DNA of 24,296 nt from JALTDM01 sp964421355 (GTDB taxonomy: Bacteria > Bacteroidota > Bacteroidia > Bacteroidales > JALTDM01), in NCBI GenBank assembly GCA_964421355.1, contig CAYQWX010000026.1, positions 1-24,296 of the forward strand. Reading direction: 5' to 3'. This document shows, one piece after another, positions 1-7,873 of this stretch (the stretch's first letter is position 1; the number at the start of each line of letters is the position of its first letter). The notes beneath the pieces are model-generated. The model did not search any database. It was not told where the DNA came from and saw nothing but the letters and a program-made list of their open reading frames with translations. The translations under genes were made by a program, and so were the position numbers.

Positions 1-287
1 TCCCTATTACGGTGATTCAAGTAACCAACAATAATATGGTAAATACAACGGATAATTTTACAATATATCCGAATCCGTCTAATGGAATCCAAATTACCAT
101 AAATGGTAATTTTGCTGCAGGTAACACCGTTTATGTGATAAATACCAAAGGACAAATTGTTTGGACAAAAACTATACATGAAAATAAAACATTACTCATA
201 ATAAATAAAAAATTATCTTCCGGTAATTATTTTCTAAAAATAAATAATGGAAAAAGAGAAATTACCAAAAAGATTATCGTAAAATAA
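1..287 (+). CDS. C-terminal fragment of a T9SS-exported protein (type A sorting domain)
   Basis: Only the C-terminal part lies in the window; the frame stays open to the left edge, so the GTG at 12 is not a real start. The visible residues form a type IX secretion type A sorting domain: a TIYPNPSNG motif, then alternating beta-strands (NTVYVINTKGQIV, LSSGNYFLKI) and a basic tail ending in KKIIVK. In this family the domain takes the protein across the outer membrane through the T9SS and is usually removed while the cargo is released or attached to surface lipopolysaccharide. The cargo domain is outside the window, so its function is unknown. It converges with folC, whose stop lies 14 bases further on; no clear terminator is seen between them. 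Confidence 0.85.
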   Translation, partial: PITVIQVTNNNMVNTTDNFTIYPNPSNGIQITINGNFAAGNTVYVINTKGQIVWTKTIHENKTLLIINKKLSSGNYFLKINNGKREITKKIIVK

Positions 288-301
288 TCATTTATTTATG
301 G

Positions 302-1603
302 TTATGGCAGTGCGTCAGCAACAACAAAAGCACTGCCGGTAACTATTATTAAATCTTCTGGTTGAGAATTTTTTATTACAAAAGTTAATGCCTCTTTTAC
401 ATTTGGTATAGGCTTTATTACTTTTTTGTCATAAAAGGATAAATGTTTTGCAAGAACATCTGCCTCCATGGCTCGTGGCACATTAGCTTTTACGGGATAA
501 TAATTTGCATTGTCAGGAAGTAAATGTATTATACTTGCCAAATCTTTATCACTCGACACTCCAAATACAAAATGCAAATTTTTGTAAGGAATATTTTTTA
601 TTCCTTTATTTAATTCTTCAAATGCAGCGGGATTATGTGCTATATCCAATATTACGGTAGGATTATGTTGTATTGTTTGCCATCTTCCTTGAAGTCTCGT
701 ATTACTTATTATGTTTTTCATTCCATTGTAAATAGCTTGAGTGGAAACATTTAATAATCCGTGTTTTTGTAAGACATATATTGCCGAAAGAGTAGTTATT
801 GTGTTTTTTGTTTGATATTGTCCTCGCAATTCTATTTGTAGGTTTTCATATATTATTTTCCCATTCTTATTTTTTATATTCAGCAATAAATTTCCATTAG
901 GTGTTTCCATTACATAATCCGTAAAAAACATTTGGTCAGCAAAGTATATTTGGGAATTTTGTTTAGAAGCAATGCTTTCAAATACAGGTTTTGTATCAAG
1001 GTGCATTTCCCCTATCACAACAGGCACACTATGCTTTATAATACCTGCTTTTTCTTTTGCTATTTTAGGCAATGTATCTCCCAAAAATGTTGTATGGTCT
1101 TTGGAAATATTTGTAATTATACTAAGCAAAGGAGTAATAATATTTGTAGAGTCTAATCTCCCTCCCATTCCCGTCTCTACCACGGCAATATCAATATTTT
1201 GCATTTTGAAATATTCAAATGCCATTAATACGGTGAGTTCAAAAAATGATGGTTGTATATTCTCTATTGCAGGTTTTACTTTCTCTACAAAATTTACGAC
1301 AAAGTCTTTTGTTATCTTTTTTCCGTTTACAAGTATTCTCTCTCTGTAATCTTTTAGATGTGGTGAAGTATATAGCCCAACTTTATATCCTTGAGTCTGC
1401 AATATGGAAGCAATCATATGAGAAACTGATCCCTTTCCGTTTGTGCCGGCTATGTGTATTGATTTGAAAAACTTATGCGGATGTTTAAAAAAAATGTCTA
1501 ATTCAATGGTATTACTTAAATCTTTTTTATAAGCAGCTTGCCCTATGCGTTGATACATAGGCAACATTGAAAACAAGTACTCCAAAGTTTGCTTATAAGT
1601 CAT
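302..1603 (-). CDS. folC: Bifunctional dihydrofolate synthase / folylpolyglutamate synthase
   Basis: Cytoplasmic ATP-dependent ligase of the Mur ligase superfamily that adds glutamate to dihydropteroate and lengthens the folate polyglutamate tail. At 433 residues it has the usual FolC length. Visible motifs are the P-loop AGTNGKGS (residues 52-59), the TSPHL loop (79-83), the VVETGMGGRLDSTN segment (141-154), ISKDHTTFLG (167-175, with the conserved His), EKAGIIK (184-190, with the lysine expected to be carbamylated) and LDIAHNP in the C-terminal domain. The start MTYKQTLEYLFSMLPMYQRIG looks like a natural FolC N-terminus. It is the last gene of the minus-strand run after lipB (24-base gap), so it is probably transcribed from the topA promoter or an unseen internal one. 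Whether both activities are present cannot be read from sequence. Confidence 0.95.
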   Translation of the reverse strand: MTYKQTLEYLFSMLPMYQRIGQAAYKKDLSNTIELDIFFKHPHKFFKSIHIAGTNGKGSVSHMIASILQTQGYKVGLYTSPHLKDYRERILVNGKKITKDFVVNFVEKVKPAIENIQPSFFELTVLMAFEYFKMQNIDIAVVETGMGGRLDSTNIITPLLSIITNISKDHTTFLGDTLPKIAKEKAGIIKHSVPVVIGEMHLDTKPVFESIASKQNSQIYFADQMFFTDYVMETPNGNLLLNIKNKNGKIIYENLQIELRGQYQTKNTITTLSAIYVLQKHGLLNVSTQAIYNGMKNIISNTRLQGRWQTIQHNPTVILDIAHNPAAFEELNKGIKNIPYKNLHFVFGVSSDKDLASIIHLLPDNANYYPVKANVPRAMEADVLAKHLSFYDKKVIKPIPNVKEALTFVIKNSQPEDLIIVTGSAFVVADALP

Positions 1604-1627
1604 TTAAGTTTTTTTCCAATTTTTTCC

Positions 1628-2320
1628 TTAATAAATCAAATTATGGTTAAAAGTTTTTTCAAACTCTTTGGATAATTGATGTTTCACTTCAGTCATATCC
1701 AACTTTTCACCCAATTCCTTTTCCATGCTTGTTACTCCTTTGTCTTGAAAGCCACAGGGATTTATGTAAGAAAAATATTTAAGGTCGGTATTTACATTAA
1801 AAGCAAATCCGTGCATAGTAATCCAACGGCTTACTTTTACACCTATTGCACAAATTTTACGTGCTTTTGGAGTATTGGCATCAATCCATACTCCAGTAGC
1901 ACCTTCCAATCTTTCGGCTTTTATATTGTATTTATCCAAAAACCGAATAATAGTCTCTTCCATAGTGTGTATATAGCTTTTGACCCCAAAGTTAAATGTC
2001 TCCAAATCAATAATTGGATATCCTACTATCTGGCCAGGGCCATGATAAGTGATATCACCACCTCTATCTATGTGAAAATAAGTGGCATTTATTTTTTTAA
2101 GAAAATCTTGAGGTATAAGTAAATTAGTGTCATTTCCGCTTTTGCCAAGTGTATATACATGAGGATGTTCACAAAACACAAGATAATTCTTTTTACTCTT
2201 TTTTTCTTCCGAGTTATATTTATTGTTTTTTACTTCTTCCCACAATTCTTGTTGTTTTTTCCAAGCTGTACCATATTCAATTGTTCCCCAATCTTGAAAA
2301 AACCATTTTGTAGTAGTCAT
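1628..2320 (-). CDS. lipB: Octanoyl-[acyl-carrier-protein]:protein N-octanoyltransferase
   Basis: LipB moves the octanoyl group from acyl carrier protein to the lipoyl domains of 2-oxoacid dehydrogenases and the glycine cleavage H protein, the first step of lipoate synthesis; LipA then inserts sulfur. The 230-residue protein carries the signature RGGDITYHGPGQ (86-97), the catalytic lysine in ARKICAIGVK (Lys155) and the catalytic cysteine in the NPCG motif (Cys189), so it should be active. Its ATG overlaps the TGA of the upstream arginase-like gene by four bases (ATGA), implying translational coupling. LipA is not in the window. The same strand continues into folC. Confidence 0.96.
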   Translation of the reverse strand: MTTTKWFFQDWGTIEYGTAWKKQQELWEEVKNNKYNSEEKKSKKNYLVFCEHPHVYTLGKSGNDTNLLIPQDFLKKINATYFHIDRGGDITYHGPGQIVGYPIIDLETFNFGVKSYIHTMEETIIRFLDKYNIKAERLEGATGVWIDANTPKARKICAIGVKVSRWITMHGFAFNVNTDLKYFSYINPCGFQDKGVTSMEKELGEKLDMTEVKHQLSKEFEKTFNHNLIY

Positions 2321-3417
2321 AACTTTGTATATTTTTCAATTATTTTTATTAAACGTTCAGGTATATCTCCCTGCCTACAAGCAAGATAATCTTGTTTGGA
2401 TATAGCAACAATCATATCCGTTGAGGGAATATGTAGCCACCATCTATCGGTAAGTGTACTATGATAAAAAACCAATTCAATGTTATATTTTGTATTGGAA
2501 TGTATGATAGTTTCAAAAAAAGATGATTCTTTATCCCTTGTTGGATTTTCATCTTTTGCAAGTGTAAAAGTGTTCAAATATAACCATATTGATTGTGCAA
2601 TAAGTTGTGCTGATAAATGATTTGTGTCATATTCATTTTCAGATATTCCTGTATATATCAAGTGTTTGGGTCGAGAACAGATTCCTGTCAAAAAAGATAT
2701 GTATGAAAAATCATAAGCCGATAAGCCATTTGGTGATGGGTTGGAAGATGAAGGAGAATGTGCTGCAGATACGGCATTAAGTGAATTTATAACCATATCA
2801 CTCTCTCTCAAATATGGTTCTAATCTTTCCATTTGATTACGAATTTCTCCTAAACGTAAAATTTCTACATTTAATTCATTTTGATTTACATTAATATTAT
2901 AAAAGAATTGCAGGTTACCTGCCAAGTTATAAAACTGTATTTTCCCCTGTTTTGTAAGTTCTTTTATGGTGTTGTACAAGTCAAAAGAATGATTAATATC
3001 CGTGATATTTAAAGATGATTTTGGCAAAGATCCTATAATGTCTCCAAGTAGTTTTCTGTTGGGACAAAGAATAATATATTTTGCAGATGCATTACTTTCC
3101 GAAAAAAAATAATAAAGTGCTTGCTTTAATTGTTTGGCTACAATCTCTTGTTTTACATTGCCAAAATCAAAAAAGTTTATTTTTCTGTCAACAGGTTCAA
3201 GTTTATAAAGATATTCTCGTATAATATTGTTTGCATCTTGTTCTTCGGGTGAATTGGCAATAGAAAATAAAACTACATTGTTTTCAGTAGGTTCTAACTT
3301 ATTAATAAGATTGTTTGTGATATTTTCATCAGTAAATATATTTTCTTTTTTAAAAAAAGATTTTTTTTCTTCTATTTCTATATTAAGTTTATCAAATATG
3401 TATAAAAATTCTTCCAT
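2317..3417 (-). CDS. Arginase/formimidoylglutamase-family protein, probably without metal-site ligands
   Basis: A 366-residue protein that I assign to the ureohydrolase (arginase/agmatinase/formimidoylglutamase) fold, as the divergent form found in Bacteroidota. The family look is clearest in RLGEIRNQMERLEPYLRESD (188-207), SPNGLSAYDF (228-237), the TGISENEYD segment (256-264), AQLIAQSIWLYLN (270-282) and the C-terminal DRWWLHIP (324-331). Family enzymes bind two Mn2+ through GGGH, DAHxD and SFDxD motifs. By hand alignment these read LCPNRKL (117-123), NHSFDL (142-147) and INSLNA (210-215), so nearly all ligand Asp and His are replaced. It may therefore be a pseudoenzyme with a structural or binding role. 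It lies 16 bases after topA and overlaps lipB by four bases. The family call is good; the activity is unknown. Confidence 0.75.
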   Translation of the reverse strand: MEEFLYIFDKLNIEIEEKKSFFKKENIFTDENITNNLINKLEPTENNVVLFSIANSPEEQDANNIIREYLYKLEPVDRKINFFDFGNVKQEIVAKQLKQALYYFFSESNASAKYIILCPNRKLLGDIIGSLPKSSLNITDINHSFDLYNTIKELTKQGKIQFYNLAGNLQFFYNINVNQNELNVEILRLGEIRNQMERLEPYLRESDMVINSLNAVSAAHSPSSSNPSPNGLSAYDFSYISFLTGICSRPKHLIYTGISENEYDTNHLSAQLIAQSIWLYLNTFTLAKDENPTRDKESSFFETIIHSNTKYNIELVFYHSTLTDRWWLHIPSTDMIVAISKQDYLACRQGDIPERLIKIIEKYTKL

Positions 3418-3433
3418 TGCTTAACGCTGGATA

Positions 3434-5767
3434 TTATTTACTTTTTTTTTGTTTTTTTACTATTTCCAAACATTCATCGTATGACAAATCTTTGTTTCTT
3501 AAATCTTTGGGAATTCTATAATTTTTCCCTTTATATTGTAAATAATTTCCCCATCTCCCCTTAAGAATTTTCATATCAGGGTCATTTTCAAATGTTTTTA
3601 CAAAACGTTCTTTTTGTTCCTTTTCTTTTTCGGTAATAATTTTTATAGCATCTTCTTCGGTAATGGTTGCCATATCTATTGTTTTGGGAATGGAAAAATA
3701 TTTTCCGTTCCATTTTACATAGGGACCATATTTACCGATGCCACGAGTGATAGATTGTTCCTTGTACGAGCCGACTTCTTTGTCCAGATATAAAAGTTTT
3801 AGGGCATAATCCAGACTAATGGAGTTTATACTTTTATTTGGCGGGATGGGGACAAATTTTGGTTTTTCCGTGTCATTATTGCTACCCAATTGGATATAAG
3901 GTCCGTACCTGCCTACTTTGGCATATACTTTTTTATTTGTTTTGGAATCTATTCCTAATTCTATTCCTGATATGTCTTTTTTAGCTGTTTCTTTAGTTTT
4001 TTCAAGTTTTTTCTCAAAGTCTTTGTAAAATTCGGCTATCATTTTACGCCAATCAAGTTTGCCTTCTGCAATTATATCAAACTGTTCTTCTACTTTGGCA
4101 GTAAAGTTATAATCAACAATTTCAGGGAAAAATTGCAATAAAAACTTATTTACTATTCTACCTATATCAGTTGGAACAAGTTTGTTTTTTTCAAATCCTG
4201 TCTTTTCTTTTTTATTCTTTTTTGTAATTTTATATGTGTTTTCTGTTTTTGACAATGTAAATATTGCAATACTCCTTTCGTAACCATCTATATTTTTCTT
4301 TTCTACATATTTGCGATTTTGGATAGTGGATATGGTAGGAGCATAAGTAGAAGGACGTCCTATTCCGAGTTCTTCCAATTTTCTTACCAACGATGCTTCA
4401 GTGTAACGTGGTAAATGGTGTGTAAATTTTTGTATGGCTTGTGCTTTGTGTAAAGAAATTGGAGTGTTTTTATTAAAGCTTGATGGTAAATATTTTTGAT
4501 TTTGTTCTGCTTTTTCTTCTTCCTCAATGTCTTTATATACTTTTAAGAAACCATCAAACAACAATATTTCACCTTCACTTGTCCAATAATATTTAGTAGT
4601 ATCTGTTGAAGGATTTTGAGGGATAATAGTGATAATAGTGCGTTCAAATTTTGCACTTTTCATTTGTGAGGCAATAGTTCGTTTCCAAATGAGTTCATAA
4701 AGTTTTATGAGTTCGGAACTTTTCTCATCTATTGTCTTATTTTGCAAATATGTAGGTCTTATTGCTTCGTGAGCTTCTTGTGCCGACTTGCTTTTTGTTT
4801 GGTATTGTCGTGGCTGGGAATAATTATTTCCAAAAAGGTTTGTTATTACCTTTTTCGCCGTATTTATTGCTAAACTTGATAAATGAACAGAATCCGTTCT
4901 CATGTAAGTAATATAACCAGCTTCGTATAAAGTTTGTGCTACTCTCATTGTTTTACTTACGGAAAATCCTAAACGACGACTTGCTTCTTGTTGCAATGTA
5001 GATGTAGTAAACGGAGGTGAAGGATTTTTTGTTGTTTCCTTTTTTTCAATGGAGTGCACTTTAAAACCTGTAGATTTTAATGATTCCAAAAATTCTTTTA
5101 CTTCTTTTTCGGATTTTAAGTTTTCCGACAAGTTGGCAACAAGTTCATGAGTATTTCCTTTTTCATCGGTGAAAGTAAAAACCCCTTCTACTTTAAAATA
5201 TTGATCTGATTTGAAATTTTCTATTTCTTCTTCCCGTTCTACAATAAGCCTTACTGCTACAGACTGAACACGTCCTGCCGACAGAGACGGCATTATTTTT
5301 TTCCAAAGCAATGGAGATAATTTATACCCCACTAATCTATCCAGTACTCTTCGTGCCTGTTGTGCATTTACAAGATCGTAGTTTATGTCACGCGGATTGT
5401 GTATTGCTTCTTCTATTGCTTTTTTGGTAATTTCGTGGAATGCTATCCGCTTTGTATCTTTTGATTTTAATTTTAATGCCTCTTGTAAATGCCATGCTAT
5501 AGCTTCTCCCTCACGGTCTTCATCGGTTGCCAGCCATATTGTTTTATGCTCTTTTGCCGCTTTTTTAAGTTCCGATACTATTTTTTTCTTGTCTTTTGGG
5601 ATTTCGTATTGTGGTTCAAAATTATTTTCTATATCTACACTTAATTCTTTTGATGGTAAGTCTCGTATATGTCCGTAACTTGATTTTACATCAAAGTTTT
5701 TTCCTAAAAATTTTTGTATTGTTTTGGCTTTGGCAGGAGACTCTACTATTACTAAATTTTCTTTCAT
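3434..5767 (-). CDS. topA: DNA topoisomerase I (type IA)
   Basis: Relaxes negatively supercoiled DNA by passing one strand through a transient single-strand break. The 777-residue protein opens with a Toprim domain (VESPAKAKTIQKF, 8-20; the acidic ATDEDREGEAIAWHL, 80-94). The catalytic domain holds RRVLDRLVGY (139-148), SAGRVQSVAVRLIVERE (163-179) and the active-site YITYMRTDS with catalytic Tyr288, followed further on by GRPSTYAPTISTI. The C-terminus has lysine-rich repeats of the topoisomerase C-terminal repeat type (GRYGPYIQLG, GKYGPYVKW, GRWGNYLQY) and no four-Cys zinc ribbons, unlike the E. coli enzyme. It is the first gene of the topA > arginase-like > lipB > folC run, and a good -7 box lies 22 bases upstream of the ATG. 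Confidence 0.97.
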   Translation of the reverse strand: MKENLVIVESPAKAKTIQKFLGKNFDVKSSYGHIRDLPSKELSVDIENNFEPQYEIPKDKKKIVSELKKAAKEHKTIWLATDEDREGEAIAWHLQEALKLKSKDTKRIAFHEITKKAIEEAIHNPRDINYDLVNAQQARRVLDRLVGYKLSPLLWKKIMPSLSAGRVQSVAVRLIVEREEEIENFKSDQYFKVEGVFTFTDEKGNTHELVANLSENLKSEKEVKEFLESLKSTGFKVHSIEKKETTKNPSPPFTTSTLQQEASRRLGFSVSKTMRVAQTLYEAGYITYMRTDSVHLSSLAINTAKKVITNLFGNNYSQPRQYQTKSKSAQEAHEAIRPTYLQNKTIDEKSSELIKLYELIWKRTIASQMKSAKFERTIITIIPQNPSTDTTKYYWTSEGEILLFDGFLKVYKDIEEEEKAEQNQKYLPSSFNKNTPISLHKAQAIQKFTHHLPRYTEASLVRKLEELGIGRPSTYAPTISTIQNRKYVEKKNIDGYERSIAIFTLSKTENTYKITKKNKKEKTGFEKNKLVPTDIGRIVNKFLLQFFPEIVDYNFTAKVEEQFDIIAEGKLDWRKMIAEFYKDFEKKLEKTKETAKKDISGIELGIDSKTNKKVYAKVGRYGPYIQLGSNNDTEKPKFVPIPPNKSINSISLDYALKLLYLDKEVGSYKEQSITRGIGKYGPYVKWNGKYFSIPKTIDMATITEEDAIKIITEKEKEQKERFVKTFENDPDMKILKGRWGNYLQYKGKNYRIPKDLRNKDLSYDECLEIVKKQKKSK

Positions 5768-5789
5768 ATATTCAAAAAATTTTGACAGG

Positions 5790-5797
5790 CAAAGGTA
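5790..5797 (-). promoter_or_regulatory. Bacteroidota -7 promoter box for the topA operon
   Basis: On the minus strand this reads TACCTTTG, an exact match to the Bacteroidota sigma-ABfrA -7 consensus TAnnTTTG. It ends 22 bases before the topA ATG, giving a leader of about 15 bases. No convincing -33 TTG is seen at the expected spacing. Confidence 0.6.
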
Positions 5798-5890
5798 TAA
5801 AAAAATATTTGGTAGGATTGGATAAGAAAAATCTATTCTATACGAAATAGTTATTAGAAGCTAATAATGTTCCCAAAAGACAGCATAACA

Positions 5891-5918
5891 AAAAAATCTC
5901 CTTCTCGGTTAAAGGAGA
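5891..5918 (-). terminator. Probable intrinsic terminator of the HU-CCDC81/SPOR gene
   Basis: A perfect 7-bp stem (TCTCCTT at 5897-5903 with AAGGAGA at 5912-5918, 8-base loop) is followed on the minus strand by six T residues (plus-strand A-run 5891-5896). It lies about 120 bases after the stop at 6038 and before the topA promoter, so it would separate the two transcription units. Confidence 0.6.
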
Positions 5919-6037
5919 AAGGTATCACATCATTATAGCAATCTTATTTATTTTTGTTTGCAGTCTTGACCTTTTGTTACTTTCTGGCAATCCAAAAGCG
6001 GAGCTGTAATTTTAATTATTGTTGTGTTTTAAGTGTT

Positions 6038-7033
6038 TTAATATTTGCAGACCCAACCGGATTTCCCTTGTGATTTTAATTTTTGTTGTAGAAGTTTTGC
6101 TTCTTTTTTAGAAAGAAATTTACCAGCGATCACTCTATATAGCCCTTTAACTTTAATTATTTGTAAATCTATTCCCAACGCATCTTTTTTTAACAATTTC
6201 AAAGCATTATGTTCGTTCTTGAAAGCTCCAAGCACTACTCCCCAGTTATTTCTTTTAGGGACAATGCTATTAGCAGTAACGGATGTTTCTGTTATTTTTT
6301 CTTTTTTTATGGTTTCTTTGTGTATTGTTTTAGTAGAAAAGATTTTAACATTTTTTTTATGTGTAGGCACAAGATTTTTCTTTATCTCAAATACTTTTTC
6401 CATTCGGGACAAAGTTTCTTTTTCTTGTTGTGGTAAATTACTTGTAAGTGCAACATTTTCTCTATTAACATCTATAATTGAAGCTTCAGAATGATTTTGG
6501 CTCTTATTTGCAGGATACATAAGAAATGATAATATCAAAGAAGCTGCAGCAACATATTTCCCTATTGTAGAAGTTGGAGCAGTAATATATTTTACCTTCT
6601 TTATAACATTTTCAGGCTGTATAGTGCTTGATACCGGCAACTCTTCCAATCCAAAACGTTCTATTTTTTTCACTTGAGAGGAGGGAATAAATTCTATTAT
6701 CCCATTTATTTTTCTTAAATTACCAAGAATATTTAAAGATACTTCCCCTTTGTTTTTTAGTGTCTGATTTATAGACAATAAATAAGAATCAAAATCTTTT
6801 TTAGCTTGTTGAAACGGAATGTTTAGTTGATGAGATAAGAAAAATAGAAAACCTGTATTATTACCTCTTAATGTTTGAACAAAATAGAGTTTTATGGTCG
6901 GAGGTATAAAAGTGTGAGCTTCTTCATTATAAAAAGCAGGTATTTCTTCTATTGCAAAACCTCCTATTCCAGCCAAAAAAACTTTATGATTTGTAAGTAA
7001 ATAAGCAAGTATGTATTTGTCTATATTCTTCAT
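6038..7033 (-). CDS. HU-CCDC81 and SPOR domain membrane protein
   Basis: The 331-residue protein has the Bacteroidota architecture of two N-terminal HU-like (CCDC81-type) domains, one transmembrane helix and a C-terminal SPOR domain. Residues 1-60 (GIGGFAIEEIPA, then HTFIPPTIKLYF) and 61-118 form the HU-like pair; residues 157-174 (GKYVAAASLILSFLMYPA) form the helix; after a Lys/Thr-rich linker, residues 262-331 (NWGVVLGAFKNEHNALKLL, YRVIAGKFLSKKEA, GWVCKY) match SPOR. SPOR domains bind septal peptidoglycan lacking stem peptides. The predicted topology puts the HU-like part in the cytoplasm and SPOR in the periplasm, which could link nucleoid or polymer binding to the division site; that role is inferred. 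It is monocistronic, with a -7 box 22 bases upstream and a terminator downstream. Confidence 0.85.
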   Translation of the reverse strand: MKNIDKYILAYLLTNHKVFLAGIGGFAIEEIPAFYNEEAHTFIPPTIKLYFVQTLRGNNTGFLFFLSHQLNIPFQQAKKDFDSYLLSINQTLKNKGEVSLNILGNLRKINGIIEFIPSSQVKKIERFGLEELPVSSTIQPENVIKKVKYITAPTSTIGKYVAAASLILSFLMYPANKSQNHSEASIIDVNRENVALTSNLPQQEKETLSRMEKVFEIKKNLVPTHKKNVKIFSTKTIHKETIKKEKITETSVTANSIVPKRNNWGVVLGAFKNEHNALKLLKKDALGIDLQIIKVKGLYRVIAGKFLSKKEAKLLQQKLKSQGKSGWVCKY

Positions 7034-7055
7034 CTTTTTACAAGAATTGCTATTG

Positions 7056-7063
7056 CAAAGTTA
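7056..7063 (-). promoter_or_regulatory. Bacteroidota -7 promoter box for the HU-CCDC81/SPOR gene
   Basis: The minus strand reads TAACTTTG, an exact TAnnTTTG match 22 bases upstream of the ATG at 7033. No -33 TTG stands at the canonical spacing. The divergent lipoprotein-lysozyme promoter is about 130 bases away in the same intergenic region. Confidence 0.55.
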
Positions 7064-7195
7064 ATTAAAAAAGTGTGTAAAAATTGAATAAATATAATAT
7101 CATGATGTAAATAAATGTGGAAAATATTGTGATTCAAGTTAATTAAACAGAAATTATTTTTTTGAGAAAAAATTATCTATGAAAAGAATTTTGCT

Positions 7196-7203
7196 TACTT
7201 TTG
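7196..7203 (+). promoter_or_regulatory. Bacteroidota -7 promoter box for the lipoprotein-lysozyme operon
   Basis: TACTTTTG matches TAnnTTTG exactly and ends 21 bases before the ATG at 7225. The nearest TTTG upstream (7161-7164) is about 31 bases away, further than the usual 19-21, so the -33 element is uncertain. Confidence 0.55.
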
Positions 7204-7224
7204 TAAAACAAAATAATTGATATA

Positions 7225-7869
7225 ATGAGAAAAACATTGATAGTTTTAATTGTGTTGTGGGGAAGCATTAATTTGTTATACAGCTGTAATGCTAAAGAAG
7301 AAAATGGTGTAAAAGAAAATGTTCAAAATGTAAAACCCGACACTGCGATAAAAGATAATACTAGCAATTCAAAAAAAATTGATGCAAAAATTAATGAGCC
7401 ATCCAAAACTTCTCAATCGGTAGATACATCAAAAACAAAAACCGTGTCTTCTTTCACAGGTTATAAAATTAAAGTGCCTGCAACAATGACAAAACTTGGT
7501 AAAGAAATTCAAGCTATGGGACTTGACGGAAAAGCCAGAAATGCAGAGATGAGATTAAAAGATACTATTTCGGGGGCAATGTTGATTGTTAGAAATTTGT
7601 ATCCACCATACGGCGAAAGGATTTTTAATAAAAAAATGGCTGAACGCTCTCCGCAAAAAATAAATGGATATGAAGTAATATCCGACACTTCGGTATTTAG
7701 GACTAATGGTAAAGGTCAAAAGTTAGAAAATCCGATAAAAATTGTTGATGTACTTATTAAGGCAAATAATAATAAAATTTATGAGTTGCGATTAAAATCT
7801 AATATGAAAGATTTTGATAATGACAGTAAATGGTTTAACAATACTTTAAATAATTTTTTAAAACATTAA
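7225..7869 (+). CDS. Small lipoprotein co-transcribed with the GH25 lysozyme, function unknown
   Basis: A 214-residue predicted lipoprotein: basic start MRKT, hydrophobic core and lipobox LLYSC with the acylated cysteine at residue 21. The next residues (NAKEE) resemble the Lys-plus-acidic lipoprotein export signal of Bacteroidota, which would place it on the outer face of the outer membrane; this is inference. Residues 22-75 are a low-complexity Lys/Ser/Thr/Asp linker. The rest (from about YKIKVPATMTKLG to the end) looks like one globular alpha/beta domain ending in a WFNNTLNNFLKH helix. I do not recognise the family. The stop lies four bases before the GH25 start, so the two are very likely co-expressed. 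A partner, anchor or inhibitor of the lysozyme is possible but untested. Confidence 0.8.
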   Translation: MRKTLIVLIVLWGSINLLYSCNAKEENGVKENVQNVKPDTAIKDNTSNSKKIDAKINEPSKTSQSVDTSKTKTVSSFTGYKIKVPATMTKLGKEIQAMGLDGKARNAEMRLKDTISGAMLIVRNLYPPYGERIFNKKMAERSPQKINGYEVISDTSVFRTNGKGQKLENPIKIVDVLIKANNNKIYELRLKSNMKDFDNDSKWFNNTLNNFLKH

Positions 7870-7873
7870 TTTT

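Noticed and set aside
972..1349. Open frame of 125 codons antisense to folC
   Set aside because: Shadow of a certain gene; the product is hydrophobic and shows no domain or export signal.
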